64,000 nt of DNA, taken from assembly GCF_030285625.1 (NCBI RefSeq), contig NZ_CP127294.1, positions 7,038,001 to 7,102,000 of the forward strand. The letters are read 5' to 3'. Source of the stretch: Amycolatopsis sp. 2-15. Lineage in GTDB: Bacteria; Actinomycetota; Actinomycetes; Mycobacteriales; Pseudonocardiaceae. Positions 52,002 through 60,457 of the stretch are shown one piece after another (within the stretch, counting starts at the first letter, position 1; every line of letters starts with the position of its first letter). The notes under the pieces were generated by a model, which searched no databases, was not told where the DNA came from, and saw nothing but the letters and a program-made list of their open reading frames with translations. A program made the position numbers and the translations under genes.

Positions 52002-52946
52002 ATGAAAGCGGTTGTGGTGACGGATGAAGCGGCGGGAACGGCGGGGATGACCCTGGTGGAGCGGCCCGATCCGGACACGGTGACGCTCGCGAGCCTCTCC
52101 GGCGCGAACTACGGCGATGTCGTCGTTGAAGTTCATGCGTCGGGGTTCACTGGTGATGAGTTGGAGTGGCCTTCGACCTGGATCGACCGCCTCGGTCGTG
52201 ACCGGACGCCGTCGATCCCCGGACACGAGGTGGCCGGGGTGGTCAGCGCCCTCAGCTACGGTGCGGCGGGGCTGGCGGTGGGACAGCGGGTGTTCGGTAT
52301 CACGGACTGGACTCGCGACGGCACGCTGGCGGAGTATGTAGTCGTCGAGGCCCGCAACCTCGCGCCGCTGCCGGGCGACGTTGACTTCACGGTAGGCGCG
52401 AGCCTCACGATGACAGGCCTGACTGCGTGGCAGGGGCTGTTCGAGCACGGCCACCTCCGGGTGGGGCAGAGCGTCCTCGTGCACGGCGCGGCCGGCGCCG
52501 TCGGTTCGATGGCAACCCAGCTCGCGCGAGAGGCAGGCGCCTACGTCATCGGCACTGGGCGTGCTGCCGGTCGTCAGGCCGCACTCGACTTCGGCGCGAA
52601 CGAGTTCATCGACCTCGAGAACGATACGTTGGAAGACGTTGGCGGAGTCGATCTGGTGTTTGATGTCTTCGGCGGCGACATCGGCAAGCGGTCCGCGAGG
52701 CTGGTTCGAGCCGGCGGAACGCTGGTGACAGTCACCGGCCCGCCGGAGGGGCGGCCCGCCGACGGCGTGGCGATCGACTTCGTCGTTGTGCCCGATCGCG
52801 CGCAACTGAGTGAGATCGCCCGGCGGGTGCGGGATGGACGAGTGCGGACGAACATCGGCACCGTCGCGGCCCTCGACGACGCCGTTGCCGCCTTCAATCC
52901 GACCGAACGGGTCAAGGGCAAGACGATCATCCGCGTTCGTCCGTAA
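52002..52946 (+). CDS. NADP-dependent medium-chain oxidoreductase
   Basis: ATG 52002 was chosen because the protein then begins MKAVVVTDEAAGTAGMTLVE, the usual MDR start; an upstream GTG-type reading has no family support. The 314-residue product shows VVEVHASGFTGDELEWPSTW, TPSIPGHEVAGVVSALSYGA, VHGAAGAVGSMATQLAREAG (nucleotide-binding) and DLVFDVFGGDIGKRSARLVR. No zinc ligands are present. It is a paralogue-type neighbour of the gene at 50.5 kb but shares limited identity. The start codon lies inside a perfect 12-bp palindrome TTTCATATGAAA, and no strong ribosome binding site is seen. The gene sits between two inverted IS5-type sequences. Confidence 0.86.
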   Translation: MKAVVVTDEAAGTAGMTLVERPDPDTVTLASLSGANYGDVVVEVHASGFTGDELEWPSTWIDRLGRDRTPSIPGHEVAGVVSALSYGAAGLAVGQRVFGITDWTRDGTLAEYVVVEARNLAPLPGDVDFTVGASLTMTGLTAWQGLFEHGHLRVGQSVLVHGAAGAVGSMATQLAREAGAYVIGTGRAAGRQAALDFGANEFIDLENDTLEDVGGVDLVFDVFGGDIGKRSARLVRAGGTLVTVTGPPEGRPADGVAIDFVVVPDRAQLSEIARRVRDGRVRTNIGTVAALDDAVAAFNPTERVKGKTIIRVRP

Positions 52947-53444
52947 AAACGGAGAGAACGACCGATCCTGCCCGCCTCGTGGACCACCGTCAGCCTCGGG
53001 ACCAAGGCGTCGAGGGGCCGATCGGTCCTCTGCGGATTTGCAGATACCACGTAACCTGTGTGCGAAGACAGATCGAAGCTCGTGATCGGCGGGTTGATCA
53101 CAAGGTCGCCCGCCCTGCCGGGGGTCTTCCGCGTACCTGTCTGCCCTCCCTGCCCCGAGGTGTCTATCTCGACTCTGTTCTTCCTGTGCGCCTAATTACG
53201 GACCCACCGGCGCGCATCCGGCACCCAGCATCGGGATGCGCTCTACTCCACCAGTTCGTCCGGCATGCACTGGAAGCGGCGACTCTCCGGGTCTCATTCA
53301 GGTGGTTCGGCGCCGCGGCTCGCGCTGCACAACGGTTGCCTGTTGTCGTGTGCCCTCTCGGCCGTTCGCGACCTAACACCGAATTCGGAGACAAAACCTG
53401 CGAGGCGGTCGACAATGCCACTGACGCGCCCGCGAATCCTGTCA
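52947..53444. other. no supported gene
   Basis: About 500 bp between the oxidoreductase and the IS5-type element. Only short, motif-free frames are present. GACCGATC (52960s) and GATCGGTC (53020s) could pair over about 55 bases, a weak candidate for a transcript-end structure. Confidence 0.35.
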
Positions 53445-54341
53445 GCTAAGGGATGTCTCGTAACCCGGTGCTGGGCCGGCGGGGCCGGTAGTCGATCATG
53501 TTGGTGTGGTGCAGGTGATCACAGCGTCGCGGCCGGAGTGGATTGCCCCGTTCACCGGGCTGGAGCCGGGTCAGTTCCGCAAGCTCGTGCGGCTGGTCGC
53601 GAAGCGAGGCGGGGACGAGATCGCTGACGGCCGGCCCGGTCGGCAGTGGGCATTGCCGCTGGCCGATCGCGTGTTGCTGGTCGCAACGTAGTGGCGGACG
53701 AACCTGACGATGCGCCAGATCGGGCCGTTGTTCGGGGTGTCGCATTCGGCGGCGCACCGGGGGAAGCGACACGATCGGTCCGCTGCTGGCCCTGGCCCCG
53801 GTCCGCAAACGCCGGGTGGATGCGGTCGCGATCGTGGACGGCACACTGGTGCCTACCCGGGATCACCGGCTGGCGACACCGTCGAAGAACTACCGGTACT
53901 CAGGCGTTCGTGCAGGTCGCGATCGACGCCGAGACCCGGCTGGTGATCGCGACCGGTGACCCGCAGCCGGGCAACCGCGACGACTGCACCGTCTACCGCG
54001 CCTCGGGCATGGCCGAGCAACTCGCCGGTCGGCCGGTGATGGCCGACGGCGGCTATCAAGGCAACCCGGCGGTCGTCATGCCCTACCGCAAACCTCGCGA
54101 CGGCAGCGAACTCCCGGACTGGAAAGAGAATCTCAACGCCACCCACCGCAAGGTCCGCGCTCGCGTCGAACACGTCCTGGCCCGGATGAAGAACTTCAAG
54201 ATCCTCCGCGACTACCGCCGCGCCGCCAGCACGCTCGCCGACACGGTGTCCGGAATCGCGCACCTGCACAACGTCCTCCTCGAAGCCTGACGCAACACCA
54301 GCCCCACCAACCACGCTCTCAGTTACGAGACATCCCTTAGC
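53445..54341 (+). mobile_element. IS5-type element with perfect 20-bp ends and broken transposase
   Basis: The ends GCTAAGGGATGTCTCGTAAC (53445-53464) and its exact reverse complement (54322-54341) define an 897-bp element. The transposase begins GTG near 53506 (VQVITASRPEWIAPFTGLEP, QFRKLVRLVAKRGG), reaches DRVLLVAT and stops at TAG (53689-53691) where related proteins have Tyr (VATYWRTNLT). The same frame continues WRTNLTMRQIGPLFGVSHSA. Further frameshifts near 53765 and 53885 precede the DDE domain TQAFVQVAIDAETRLVIATG, MADGGYQGNPAVVMPYRKPR and VRARVEHVLARMKNFKILRD. The ends are perfect, so it could still move in trans. Confidence 0.85.
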
Positions 54342-54438
54342 AGCAACTGATGGGTGGGGAACAATCGCAGGGCTGATCTAACACTTCGGCGAGCCTGCGC
54401 ACCTATCCGTTGTGACGCAAGGAGAAGGGAACGAGGAC

Positions 54439-54939
54439 ATGGGCGTTCGACACGCGGTCGCGGCCTCGCCGGTCGGCGACCTGACGCTGGTCGCGGACGG
54501 CACGGCCCTGGTAGGTCTCTACTTCGACGGCCACAAGCGCGAGCCGCGCCTGACGGGCCTGGGGCCGGGAGCGACCCGACTTTCGCGGAGGCGATCCGCC
54601 AGCTGACGGAATACTTCGCCGGCGAGCGGCGGGACTTCGATCTCGAGCTGGCGCCACGCGGCTCGGCCTTCGACCGCAAGGTGTGAGGACTGCTCACGAA
54701 GATCCCGTACGGCGAGAAGCGCACCTACGGCGACCTCGCCGCGGAACTCGGCGACCCGGGCGCTGCGCAGGCCGTGGGCAACGCGAACGGCTGGAACCCG
54801 ATCACCATCGTCGTGCCGTGCCACCGCGTGGTCGGCGCGAGCGGCGGCCTGACCGGGTACGCGGGCGGTGTCGACCGCAAAACGCTTCCTACTCAACCTG
54901 GAAGAGCCGCCCGCCGAGGACGACGGCAGGCTGTTCTGA
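54439..54939 (+). pseudogene. ogt: methylated-DNA-protein-cysteine methyltransferase, broken
   Basis: ATG 54439 starts MGVRHAVAASPVGDLTLVAD. A frameshift near 54570 leads to DPTFAEAIRQLTEYFAGERR and GSAFDRKV, then TGA (54684-54686) where TGG (Trp of [12 protein letters not shown]) is expected, and on in frame through [20 protein letters not shown] to the active site [21 protein letters not shown] run of four A at 54881-54885 shifts the last residues ([14 protein letters not shown]) to another frame. Three defects abolish the suicide DNA-repair protein. Each is a one-base change. Confidence 0.85.
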
Positions 54940-54950
54940 AACAGCGCAAC

Positions 54951-55142
54951 ATGCGGCCCTTCGAAGCGGTCGTGCGGGAACACGGCGCGACGATGCTGCG
55001 AGCCTGTCACGCCGTCGTCGATCCGCACCTACCCGACCGGCTCCTGCGCTCGAAACGCGAGGCAGAACAACACGAACGCGCGCTCCCGCTCCTGCCGCCG
55101 GACTCCCGGTGCCGCGGCGGGAGCGGGGGCACCCAGGCCTAA
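54951..55142 (+). pseudogene. sigma-70 family N-terminal relic (possible)
   Basis: ATG 54951, 12 bp after the ogt stop, starts [31 protein letters not shown]. This resembles the first helix of ECF sigma factors ('MxxFExVVxxHGxxVLRVCRAxxGxxDADDAWxExFL') that actinobacteria often encode next to ogt. From about residue 30 the similarity is lost. The relic ends just before the terminator shared with the ferritin-like gene. Confidence 0.4.
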
Positions 55143-55150
55143 CAGTCGAC

Positions 55151-55186
55151 GGGCGCCAGGGCGTCCTCCAAGACGCTCCGGCGCCC
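55151..55186. terminator. terminator between ogt/sigma relics and the ferritin-like gene
   Basis: GGGCGCCAGGGCGTC (55151-55165) and GACGCTCCGGCGCCC (55172-55186) form a 15-bp stem with two mismatches and a 6-base loop. It ends 17 bp from the stop codon of the minus-strand ferritin-like gene, with which it is convergent. Confidence 0.75.
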
Positions 55187-55202
55187 GCCTTGTGGTGTTG
55201 GG

Positions 55203-56189
55203 TCAGCCGTTGGCAGCGCTGGTGTTGACCTCGCCATTCAGGCCCTTGGGGAAGAACCCGCCTGAGGTGGCCGCCTTCGGCGTGAGGTAGACGATATTGA
55301 GGACCTGGCCGGGAGAGCGACTGTAGGCGATGCCGTTGGCGTCGGCCGGGACGATGTTGACATTGCCCTGGCTGTCGACGACGCCCTGGTCGTCGTCGAC
55401 CGAACCGTCGAGGCTGTCACGGGCGTTGGATAGCTTGACGCTGGCCTCCTTGAGGTCGTGGCCGAGGTGGCCTAAACCGTCGAGGCTGCCGCCGTGCTGG
55501 TAAAGCGCGCTGCGGATGCCAGCGGCGTGGTACGCCTCGACTGCGAGGATGCCGGCGGCAGCTTCGAGGTACGTCTTGTTGCTGATCAGAGGCGCGGCGC
55601 CCTTGAAGGCGGTGACGCCGACGTCCTCGAAGAGGAACGCGGCGAGCAGGAAATTCTCTTCACAGGCGAAGGCGTCGAAGCTGTGGCCGGGTTTGACCAG
55701 GCCGGCGGCCTGGGCGGCCGCGGTGAAGCTGGACTGCAGATCGATCGACGGCCGGCTCACCGCCGCCGAGCCCAGCGCGGTCCGCAGGAACTGGACGTGG
55801 GCCTTCTCGTCCGACGCGATCTCCTGGGCGAATTGGCGGGTGGCTTTGGTCTTGAACTTGACCGCGCGACCACCCGTGACGCCGCCACGGGTCCCGGTGC
55901 CGGTGGTCATCGAATCAGCGAGTCCTTTGCCTGTGACGGCGTGCAAGTAGAACTCGGCCTCGAGGTACTCGAGGTTGAGCGCGAAGTTGAGCACCGCACC
56001 GTCACTGACGGCACCTTCTGCAGCCGCAGCGGTCGCCGCCGTCGCAGGTCTTGCGGCGAGCCCGCCAAGAGCTCCGGCTCCGACGACACCCAAGCTGGCC
56101 ATTCCAGCCGCTCGCAGAAAGCGGCGACGGTCCCGGACGTTCTCGGCGCTCCGGGCAATCATCGACGCGGCATAGCGTTTCCCAAACAC
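55203..56189 (-). CDS. Tat-exported ferritin-like domain protein
   Basis: GTG 56189 is chosen because GAGAGGAG lies seven bases upstream; an earlier start at 56240 has none. The 328-residue product carries a twin-arginine signal, RDRRRFLRAAGMASLGVVGA, with cleavage after TAATA. The mature part is a four-helix ferritin_2 bundle with Glu-x-x-His type residues: LNFALNLEYLEAEFYLHAVT, QEIASDEKAHVQFLRTALG, ACEENFLLAAFLFEDVGVTA and AAAGILAVEAYHAAGIRSAL. The C-terminal 80 residues end GGFFPKGLNGEVNTS, as in the family. Members are often exported to the cell surface under desiccation or oxidative stress; a diiron site is possible but no enzyme activity is established. It is a single-gene unit. Confidence 0.85.
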   Translation of the reverse strand: MFGKRYAASMIARSAENVRDRRRFLRAAGMASLGVVGAGALGGLAARPATAATAAAAEGAVSDGAVLNFALNLEYLEAEFYLHAVTGKGLADSMTTGTGTRGGVTGGRAVKFKTKATRQFAQEIASDEKAHVQFLRTALGSAAVSRPSIDLQSSFTAAAQAAGLVKPGHSFDAFACEENFLLAAFLFEDVGVTAFKGAAPLISNKTYLEAAAGILAVEAYHAAGIRSALYQHGGSLDGLGHLGHDLKEASVKLSNARDSLDGSVDDDQGVVDSQGNVNIVPADANGIAYSRSPGQVLNIVYLTPKAATSGGFFPKGLNGEVNTSAANG

Positions 56190-56739
56190 GGGCGAGCTCC
56201 TCTCCCGCCCGCCAATGGCAGGCGGATCCTTAGCGGGCATTGTTGATTCAAGGCTGTAGTGGCCACAGATACGACCGTTGCCGGGTCGAGCGAGCTATCA
56301 ACCTCGCCTGGCCTTGGGGCGCGCGATCGAAGAACGGATCATCAGCCAAACCTCCAGAGTGCGTCGGGGCGCTCGTCTTCGATCGGAACACACGCTGACT
56401 GGTTAGCGCCGCGCGGTCGGAGGTTCTTACCGACTGCCATGCCGGCAGCCACTGTTCCCACGGCGATAGCGCCACACGGGTCACGCGGCGATGACGGGCC
56501 GCCCGATCGCGGTCTCGGCGAGTCGACCTTCAGCAGACCCGGGTCGGCGGTAACCGCCACACCTCAGCGCCTGATCCCTCAAGCCGGTGGTCCGCCTACT
56601 ACTCCCCCGCTGGGCGGGCCACCTCTCCCGACCACAACGTCACCGTCCACATTGGAGGTATTCGATTACAGTCCGGATCCAAGCAGCGCATTACGGTGAG
56701 ACCGAGCAGCGCCTGGTCGACGCCCCGGTCGTTCAGCAT
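56190..56739. other. about 0.5 kb without a supported gene
   Basis: The left part is the promoter side of the ferritin-like gene. From 56260 to 56670 the open frames on both strands are Pro/Ser/Thr- or Arg-rich without motif. The frame of the next gene is open upstream to about 56680 (VRIQAAHYGETEQRLVDAPV) but has no start there, so that gene may have lost its N terminus. Confidence 0.35.
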
Positions 56740-57177
56740 ATGGCCGCCGAGCTCCGCGTCGGCAGAGTCCCGATGAGCGGGGTCGCGCACGCCGACGGCG
56801 GGCCGCGGCACGAGTTCATGGGCAGCGCGAACCAGGGCTACCGGATACTCGGCGGCACCAACGAGGGCCCGACGCACCTCGGCACGATCGCCGCCGCAGT
56901 CATCCGCCTCGCCTACAACACCCCTCGGACCGAATACACCGTGCGGTTGACAACGGAGCCGATGAGCCGGCTGTCGCCGTGGAAGGTCAACGCGGTCACC
57001 AAGCCCGAGCTCGCCGTCAAGATCAGCCAGCTCGTGGCAAAGTCCTCGTCGCTCCCGATAGGGGACGTTCGCATCGCGCTGCTGGGCAACGGCAACGTCG
57101 GTTTCGCCCAACGTCCCAGCGACGGCCCCGAGATCGTGTCGTTCACGATCACCGAGGAGAAGGATGCGGACGCGTGA
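56740..57177 (+). CDS. hypothetical protein (about 145 aa)
   Basis: ATG 56740 (MAAELRVGRVPMSGVAHADG) is the first Met in the open frame; no clear ribosome binding site precedes it. Further segments are TIAAAVIRLAYNTPRTEYTV, WKVNAVTKPELAVKISQLVA and GNGNVGFAQRPSDGPEIVSF. The C terminus, ITEEKDADA, overlaps the next frame by GTGA. Codon use is good. I recognise no family. The coupled following frame suggests a former operon. Confidence 0.45.
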   Translation: MAAELRVGRVPMSGVAHADGGPRHEFMGSANQGYRILGGTNEGPTHLGTIAAAVIRLAYNTPRTEYTVRLTTEPMSRLSPWKVNAVTKPELAVKISQLVAKSSSLPIGDVRIALLGNGNVGFAQRPSDGPEIVSFTITEEKDADA

Positions 57178-57360
57178 CGTTGAAGCGGCGGGCGCCGGTG
57201 CCGCAGAGCCTGACCACCGAGGATGAGGCGTGCCAGCTGCTCGCCCGAGGTTCGTCTTACCGGCGGCGGACGGTGGCCCTCATCACCTGGAAGCTGGGTA
57301 ACGCTGTTCTTGATCGACTCGACGGAAGATGGCTGAGCCGAATTCCCAAAGGTGGGGGCA
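57174..57360 (+). pseudogene. hypothetical gene start, coupled to the preceding gene
   Basis: GTG 57174 overlaps the previous stop (GTGA) and reads VTLKRRAPVPQSLTTEDEAC, QLLARGSSYRRRTVALITWK and LGNAVLDRLDGRWLSRI. These 58 residues have good coding character. After about 57350 the frame runs into the mannosyltransferase relic and loses sense, so the gene is probably cut short at the 3' side. Function unknown. Confidence 0.35.
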
Positions 57361-58031
57361 ATGTTGACGGACGTCGCGGACAGGCCTACGCCGAACACAG
57401 TGGGGCGGGCGCTCACCGCGCCTCCTCCTCGTTCGGCCGATCTCCCCTCCGGACGCCGATCTCGCGCGCGCGTTGCCGTGGGCACGGTCGGGTTACGCGC
57501 GCGCGACGGGACTGTTCCTCGCGGTCCGGCTGTTCAGCGTGGGCGTGCTGGCCCTCATGGCCGCGCACAGCAACCAGCCGTTGTTCGACCGGCTGCGGTC
57601 GTGGGACGGCTGGTGGTACCCGGAACTACACCGGTGTCCCCCACCCGGTAGACATCAGCAGCCACCCTTTTCCCTACGCGCCGTACGGGTTTTTTCCGCT
57701 CTACCCCGCGTTCACCGAGTTCGTCGGCCAGCTGCCGAGGATCTCGGTGACTGCGGCCGACCTCATCGTGTCGACGGTCGCCGGCATCGCAGCCGCGTGC
57801 GGGCTGTACCGGATCGGCCGGCTGGTGAGCTTGCCGCGCGTCGGGTTGTTGCTGGCCGTGCTGTGGGCGGGTGCGCCGATGGCGATCACCGCGAGCATGG
57901 TCATGACGGAGTCGCTGTTCACCGCGCGGGCGGTGTGGGCGCTCGTCGGCGTGCTCGAGCGGAATTGGTTCCTCACGGGCAGCGCGACGGTGTTCGCTGG
58001 GCTTGCGCCTGAACGGCGTGGTCGAGCGTGA
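57361..58031 (+). pseudogene. membrane mannosyltransferase-like gene, two frameshifts
   Basis: Three successive frames make one protein start: MLTDVADRPTPNTVGRALTA, then LPWARSGYARATGLFLAVRL, FSVGVLALMAAHSNQPLFDR and LRSWDGWWY, then YTGVPHPVDISSHPFPYAPY, GFFPLYPAFTEFVGQLPRIS and WAGAPMAITASMVMTESLFT. The RLxSWDGWWY and YPAFTEF loops and the membrane helices match the integral membrane mannosyltransferases of actinobacterial lipoglycan assembly (PIG-V-like). The gene ends after about 220 residues, half the usual length. Confidence 0.55.
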
Positions 58032-58161
58032 GCATGGCGATGTCGTCTGTCGGCGCGGTCATGCCCCTGCTCCAGCCGGGGTGAACGACGATCTTCACCA
58101 CGGTGGCCGTATCACCGCCGGTAGGGCGGTCTGGCGAACCGACCCTTCTCCGGACTGAAGC

Positions 58162-58187
58162 GGAATGTTTTTGATCGCTGACATGCT
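58162..58187 (+). repeat. left copy of a direct repeat flanking the kinase gene
   Basis: GGAATGTTTTTGATCGCTGA-CATGC (58162-58186) resembles GGAACGTCTTTGATCACTGG-CATGC at 60318-60342, in the same orientation on the other side of the kinase gene. All five differences in the 25 bases are transitions. The repeats may be remains of a duplicated gene start or of an element end. The stretch 58032-58161 holds nothing else I can support. Confidence 0.45.
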
Positions 58188-59848
58188 CAAAGCCGGTCGG
58201 CTTCGGCGGCGTGCTCCACCGGGAGCTGAACCTGTAGGGTGGTGCCCTCTCCGGGCGGGCTGTGCAGTGCCAGGTGGCCGCCAAGCGCCTCGGCCCGGTC
58301 CTGGAGACCGGTGAGACCGGAGCCGCGGGTGATGTCGGCGCCGCCGCAGCCGTCGTCGTGGACGCGCACGTGCAGCACGCCCTCACCGGCGGCCACTTGG
58401 ACCTCGGCAACGGTGGCGTGCGCATGCTTGGCCGCATTGGTCAGCGCCTCGGCCACCACGTAGTAGGCGGCGGTCTCGACAGGTTCGGCCAGCCGCCCCT
58501 CCACCTGGGCATCCAGCCGGACGGGGACCGCGGACCGGCGAGCCAGCGCCTTCAGTGCGGAGCGCAGTCCGCGCTCGGCCAGGATGGCCGGGTGCAGGCC
58601 GTGGGCGATCTCGCGCAGCTCCTCCTGCACCTCGACCAGCCCAGTGGCCACCTCGTCGAGCTGCCGCATCAGCTCGCCGGTCCCGGGTGGCGCGGCCAGC
58701 TGCGCGGCTCGTAGCTGCAGGGCGAGGGAGATCAGGTGCTGCTGGGCGCCGTCGTGCAGGTTGCGCTCGATCCGGCGGCGGGTGATGTCGGCGGTGGTCA
58801 CGATCCGCGCCCGGGAAGCGGCCAGCTGGGCCTGGGCCTCGGCGTTGGCAATGGCGGTGGCGGCCAGCTCGGTGAACCCGGCCAACCACGCCTCGGTGTC
58901 GGCGGGCAACGGCTCCTCTTGCGTGCATGACACGACCATGACACCCCACAGACGGCCCTCGACGTTGACCGGCACGCCGACGGCCGAGCGGACGCCCAGC
59001 TCGCTGGCGACATCGCAGTCCGGGCCCGGGGTGCCGGCGGGGCTGTCGATCCGTGCGGGACGGCCGGTCCGGAACACCAGCGTGTACACGTTGCGCCCTC
59101 CGGGGGGCAGCCGTGTTCCAGCGGGGACGCCGGCGCCGGTGCTGCTCCACGTGGCGATCAACCTTGCCGCGCCATCGGGGTCGTACCGGGTCATCCAGGA
59201 GTGGTGGGCGCCCAGCAGCCGCCCGGCTTCCTCCGTGACCGCGGCAAACACCTCTGCCGGCGGCGGCGCTCGGGCCACCAGCGTTGCCACCCGCCGCAGC
59301 GCCGCCTGCTCCCCTGCGAACCGGCGCAGCTCCACGCGCGCCTGCGAGTTGGCGATCGCGGTGGCCATCAGCTCGGTGAACCCGGCCAGCCACGCCTCGG
59401 AATCGGTCGGCAGCGGCTCCCCTGGCGAGGATGCGACGGCCATGACGCCCCACAGGCGGCCCTCGACGCTGACCGGCACGCCCACGGCGGTGCCGTAATC
59501 GAACTCGCGGGGGAGGCCGGCGATGACGCCCGGGGTGCCGGCGGAGCTGTCGATCCGCGCGGGATGGCCGGTCCGGAACACCAGCGTGCGCACGTCGCGC
59601 CCTCCGAGGCGCAGCCGGGTCCCGGCTGGGACGGCGGCGCCGGTGCTGCTCCACGTCGCGACCAACGTTGCCCCGCCGTCGGGGTCGTACCGGGCCATCC
59701 ACGAGTGGTGGGCGCCCAGCAGCCGCCCGGCTTCCTCCGTGACCGCGGCAAACACTTGCTCCGGCGGCGCTGCCCGGGCCACCAGCGTCGCCACCCGCCG
59801 CAGTGCTGCCTGCTCCCTGGCGATCCGGTCGCTCAGCTGAGTAACCAT
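58187..59848 (-). CDS. sensor histidine kinase with duplicated GAF domains
   Basis: ATG 59848 has GGAGG four bases upstream; the product is 553 residues. Two GAF domains (about 12-170 and 180-338) are near copies: EQAALRRVATLVARA occurs at residues 12 and 180 and EEAGRLLGAHHSWM at 39 and 207, so the offset is 168 residues (504 bp). The HisKA_3 box is TRRRIERNLHDGAQQHLISL with phospho-acceptor His365. The ATPase has the N box VAEALTNAAKHAHA and G box GSGLTGLQDRAEALGG. There is no membrane segment, so it is a soluble NarL-system kinase, like the redox-sensing DevS or GAF-only kinases. No haem-specific residue can be assigned. A response regulator gene is not adjacent. Confidence 0.9.
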   Translation of the reverse strand: MVTQLSDRIAREQAALRRVATLVARAAPPEQVFAAVTEEAGRLLGAHHSWMARYDPDGGATLVATWSSTGAAVPAGTRLRLGGRDVRTLVFRTGHPARIDSSAGTPGVIAGLPREFDYGTAVGVPVSVEGRLWGVMAVASSPGEPLPTDSEAWLAGFTELMATAIANSQARVELRRFAGEQAALRRVATLVARAPPPAEVFAAVTEEAGRLLGAHHSWMTRYDPDGAARLIATWSSTGAGVPAGTRLPPGGRNVYTLVFRTGRPARIDSPAGTPGPDCDVASELGVRSAVGVPVNVEGRLWGVMVVSCTQEEPLPADTEAWLAGFTELAATAIANAEAQAQLAASRARIVTTADITRRRIERNLHDGAQQHLISLALQLRAAQLAAPPGTGELMRQLDEVATGLVEVQEELREIAHGLHPAILAERGLRSALKALARRSAVPVRLDAQVEGRLAEPVETAAYYVVAEALTNAAKHAHATVAEVQVAAGEGVLHVRVHDDGCGGADITRGSGLTGLQDRAEALGGHLALHSPPGEGTTLQVQLPVEHAAEADRL

Positions 59849-60457
59849 CAGGCCTCCGCTCCGGCGGCAGCCACGCCGCCTCCTCGCTCGACGCCCACCA
59901 GCGCCCGCGCGCCGACAGCCGGAAGGCCGGCCAGGAACCGTCCGGGTGGACGTGCCCGGCCACCCACCGCCGCCGGCCGGATCCGGCCGCGCCGATCACC
60001 TCGCCACCACCGGCCCGACCAGCGGCAACTACTCCAACATAACCCCGGTCTGCCAGGGCGGGAAGTATGCGGGAAGTTGCCGCCACGAGCACCCGGTCTG
60101 CACGACGTAGAGGATCGCGTCCACTCAGCGCGCGCCGGGGATGCTTCTCCCGCCGGCCCCGGTCCTCACCTCCGCTAACAGCGGCTCGATCAGAACCCAG
60201 TGTTTGGTCGCTGGTGTCCGAGGGGTACCGCGCACGTCGTGCCACCCCGGCACTGTTGATCATCTGCGCCGACAAGGTCACGCACGCACGCCGAGCCTTC
60301 TCAAACACACTCTAAAAGGAACGTCTTTGATCACTGGCATGCCCAGGTCCGTCACGGTATCGGCTCGATCGGCACCAGGTCCTCATCAACAACCCATCAC
60401 GACATCGCGCGCCCGCCTGGCATCACTCGCTCCCGTTACCTTTTTCGTAGTTCCTGA
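59849..60457. other. 0.6 kb without a supported gene, upstream of the kinase
   Basis: This includes the kinase promoter side and, at 60318-60342, the right copy of the direct repeat described at 58162. No start site, motif or long dyad was found. Confidence 0.35.

Noticed and set aside
58383..60308. 641-codon minus-strand open frame
   Set aside because: It is an alternative frame of the GAF kinase gene, Arg/Gly-rich and without motif.
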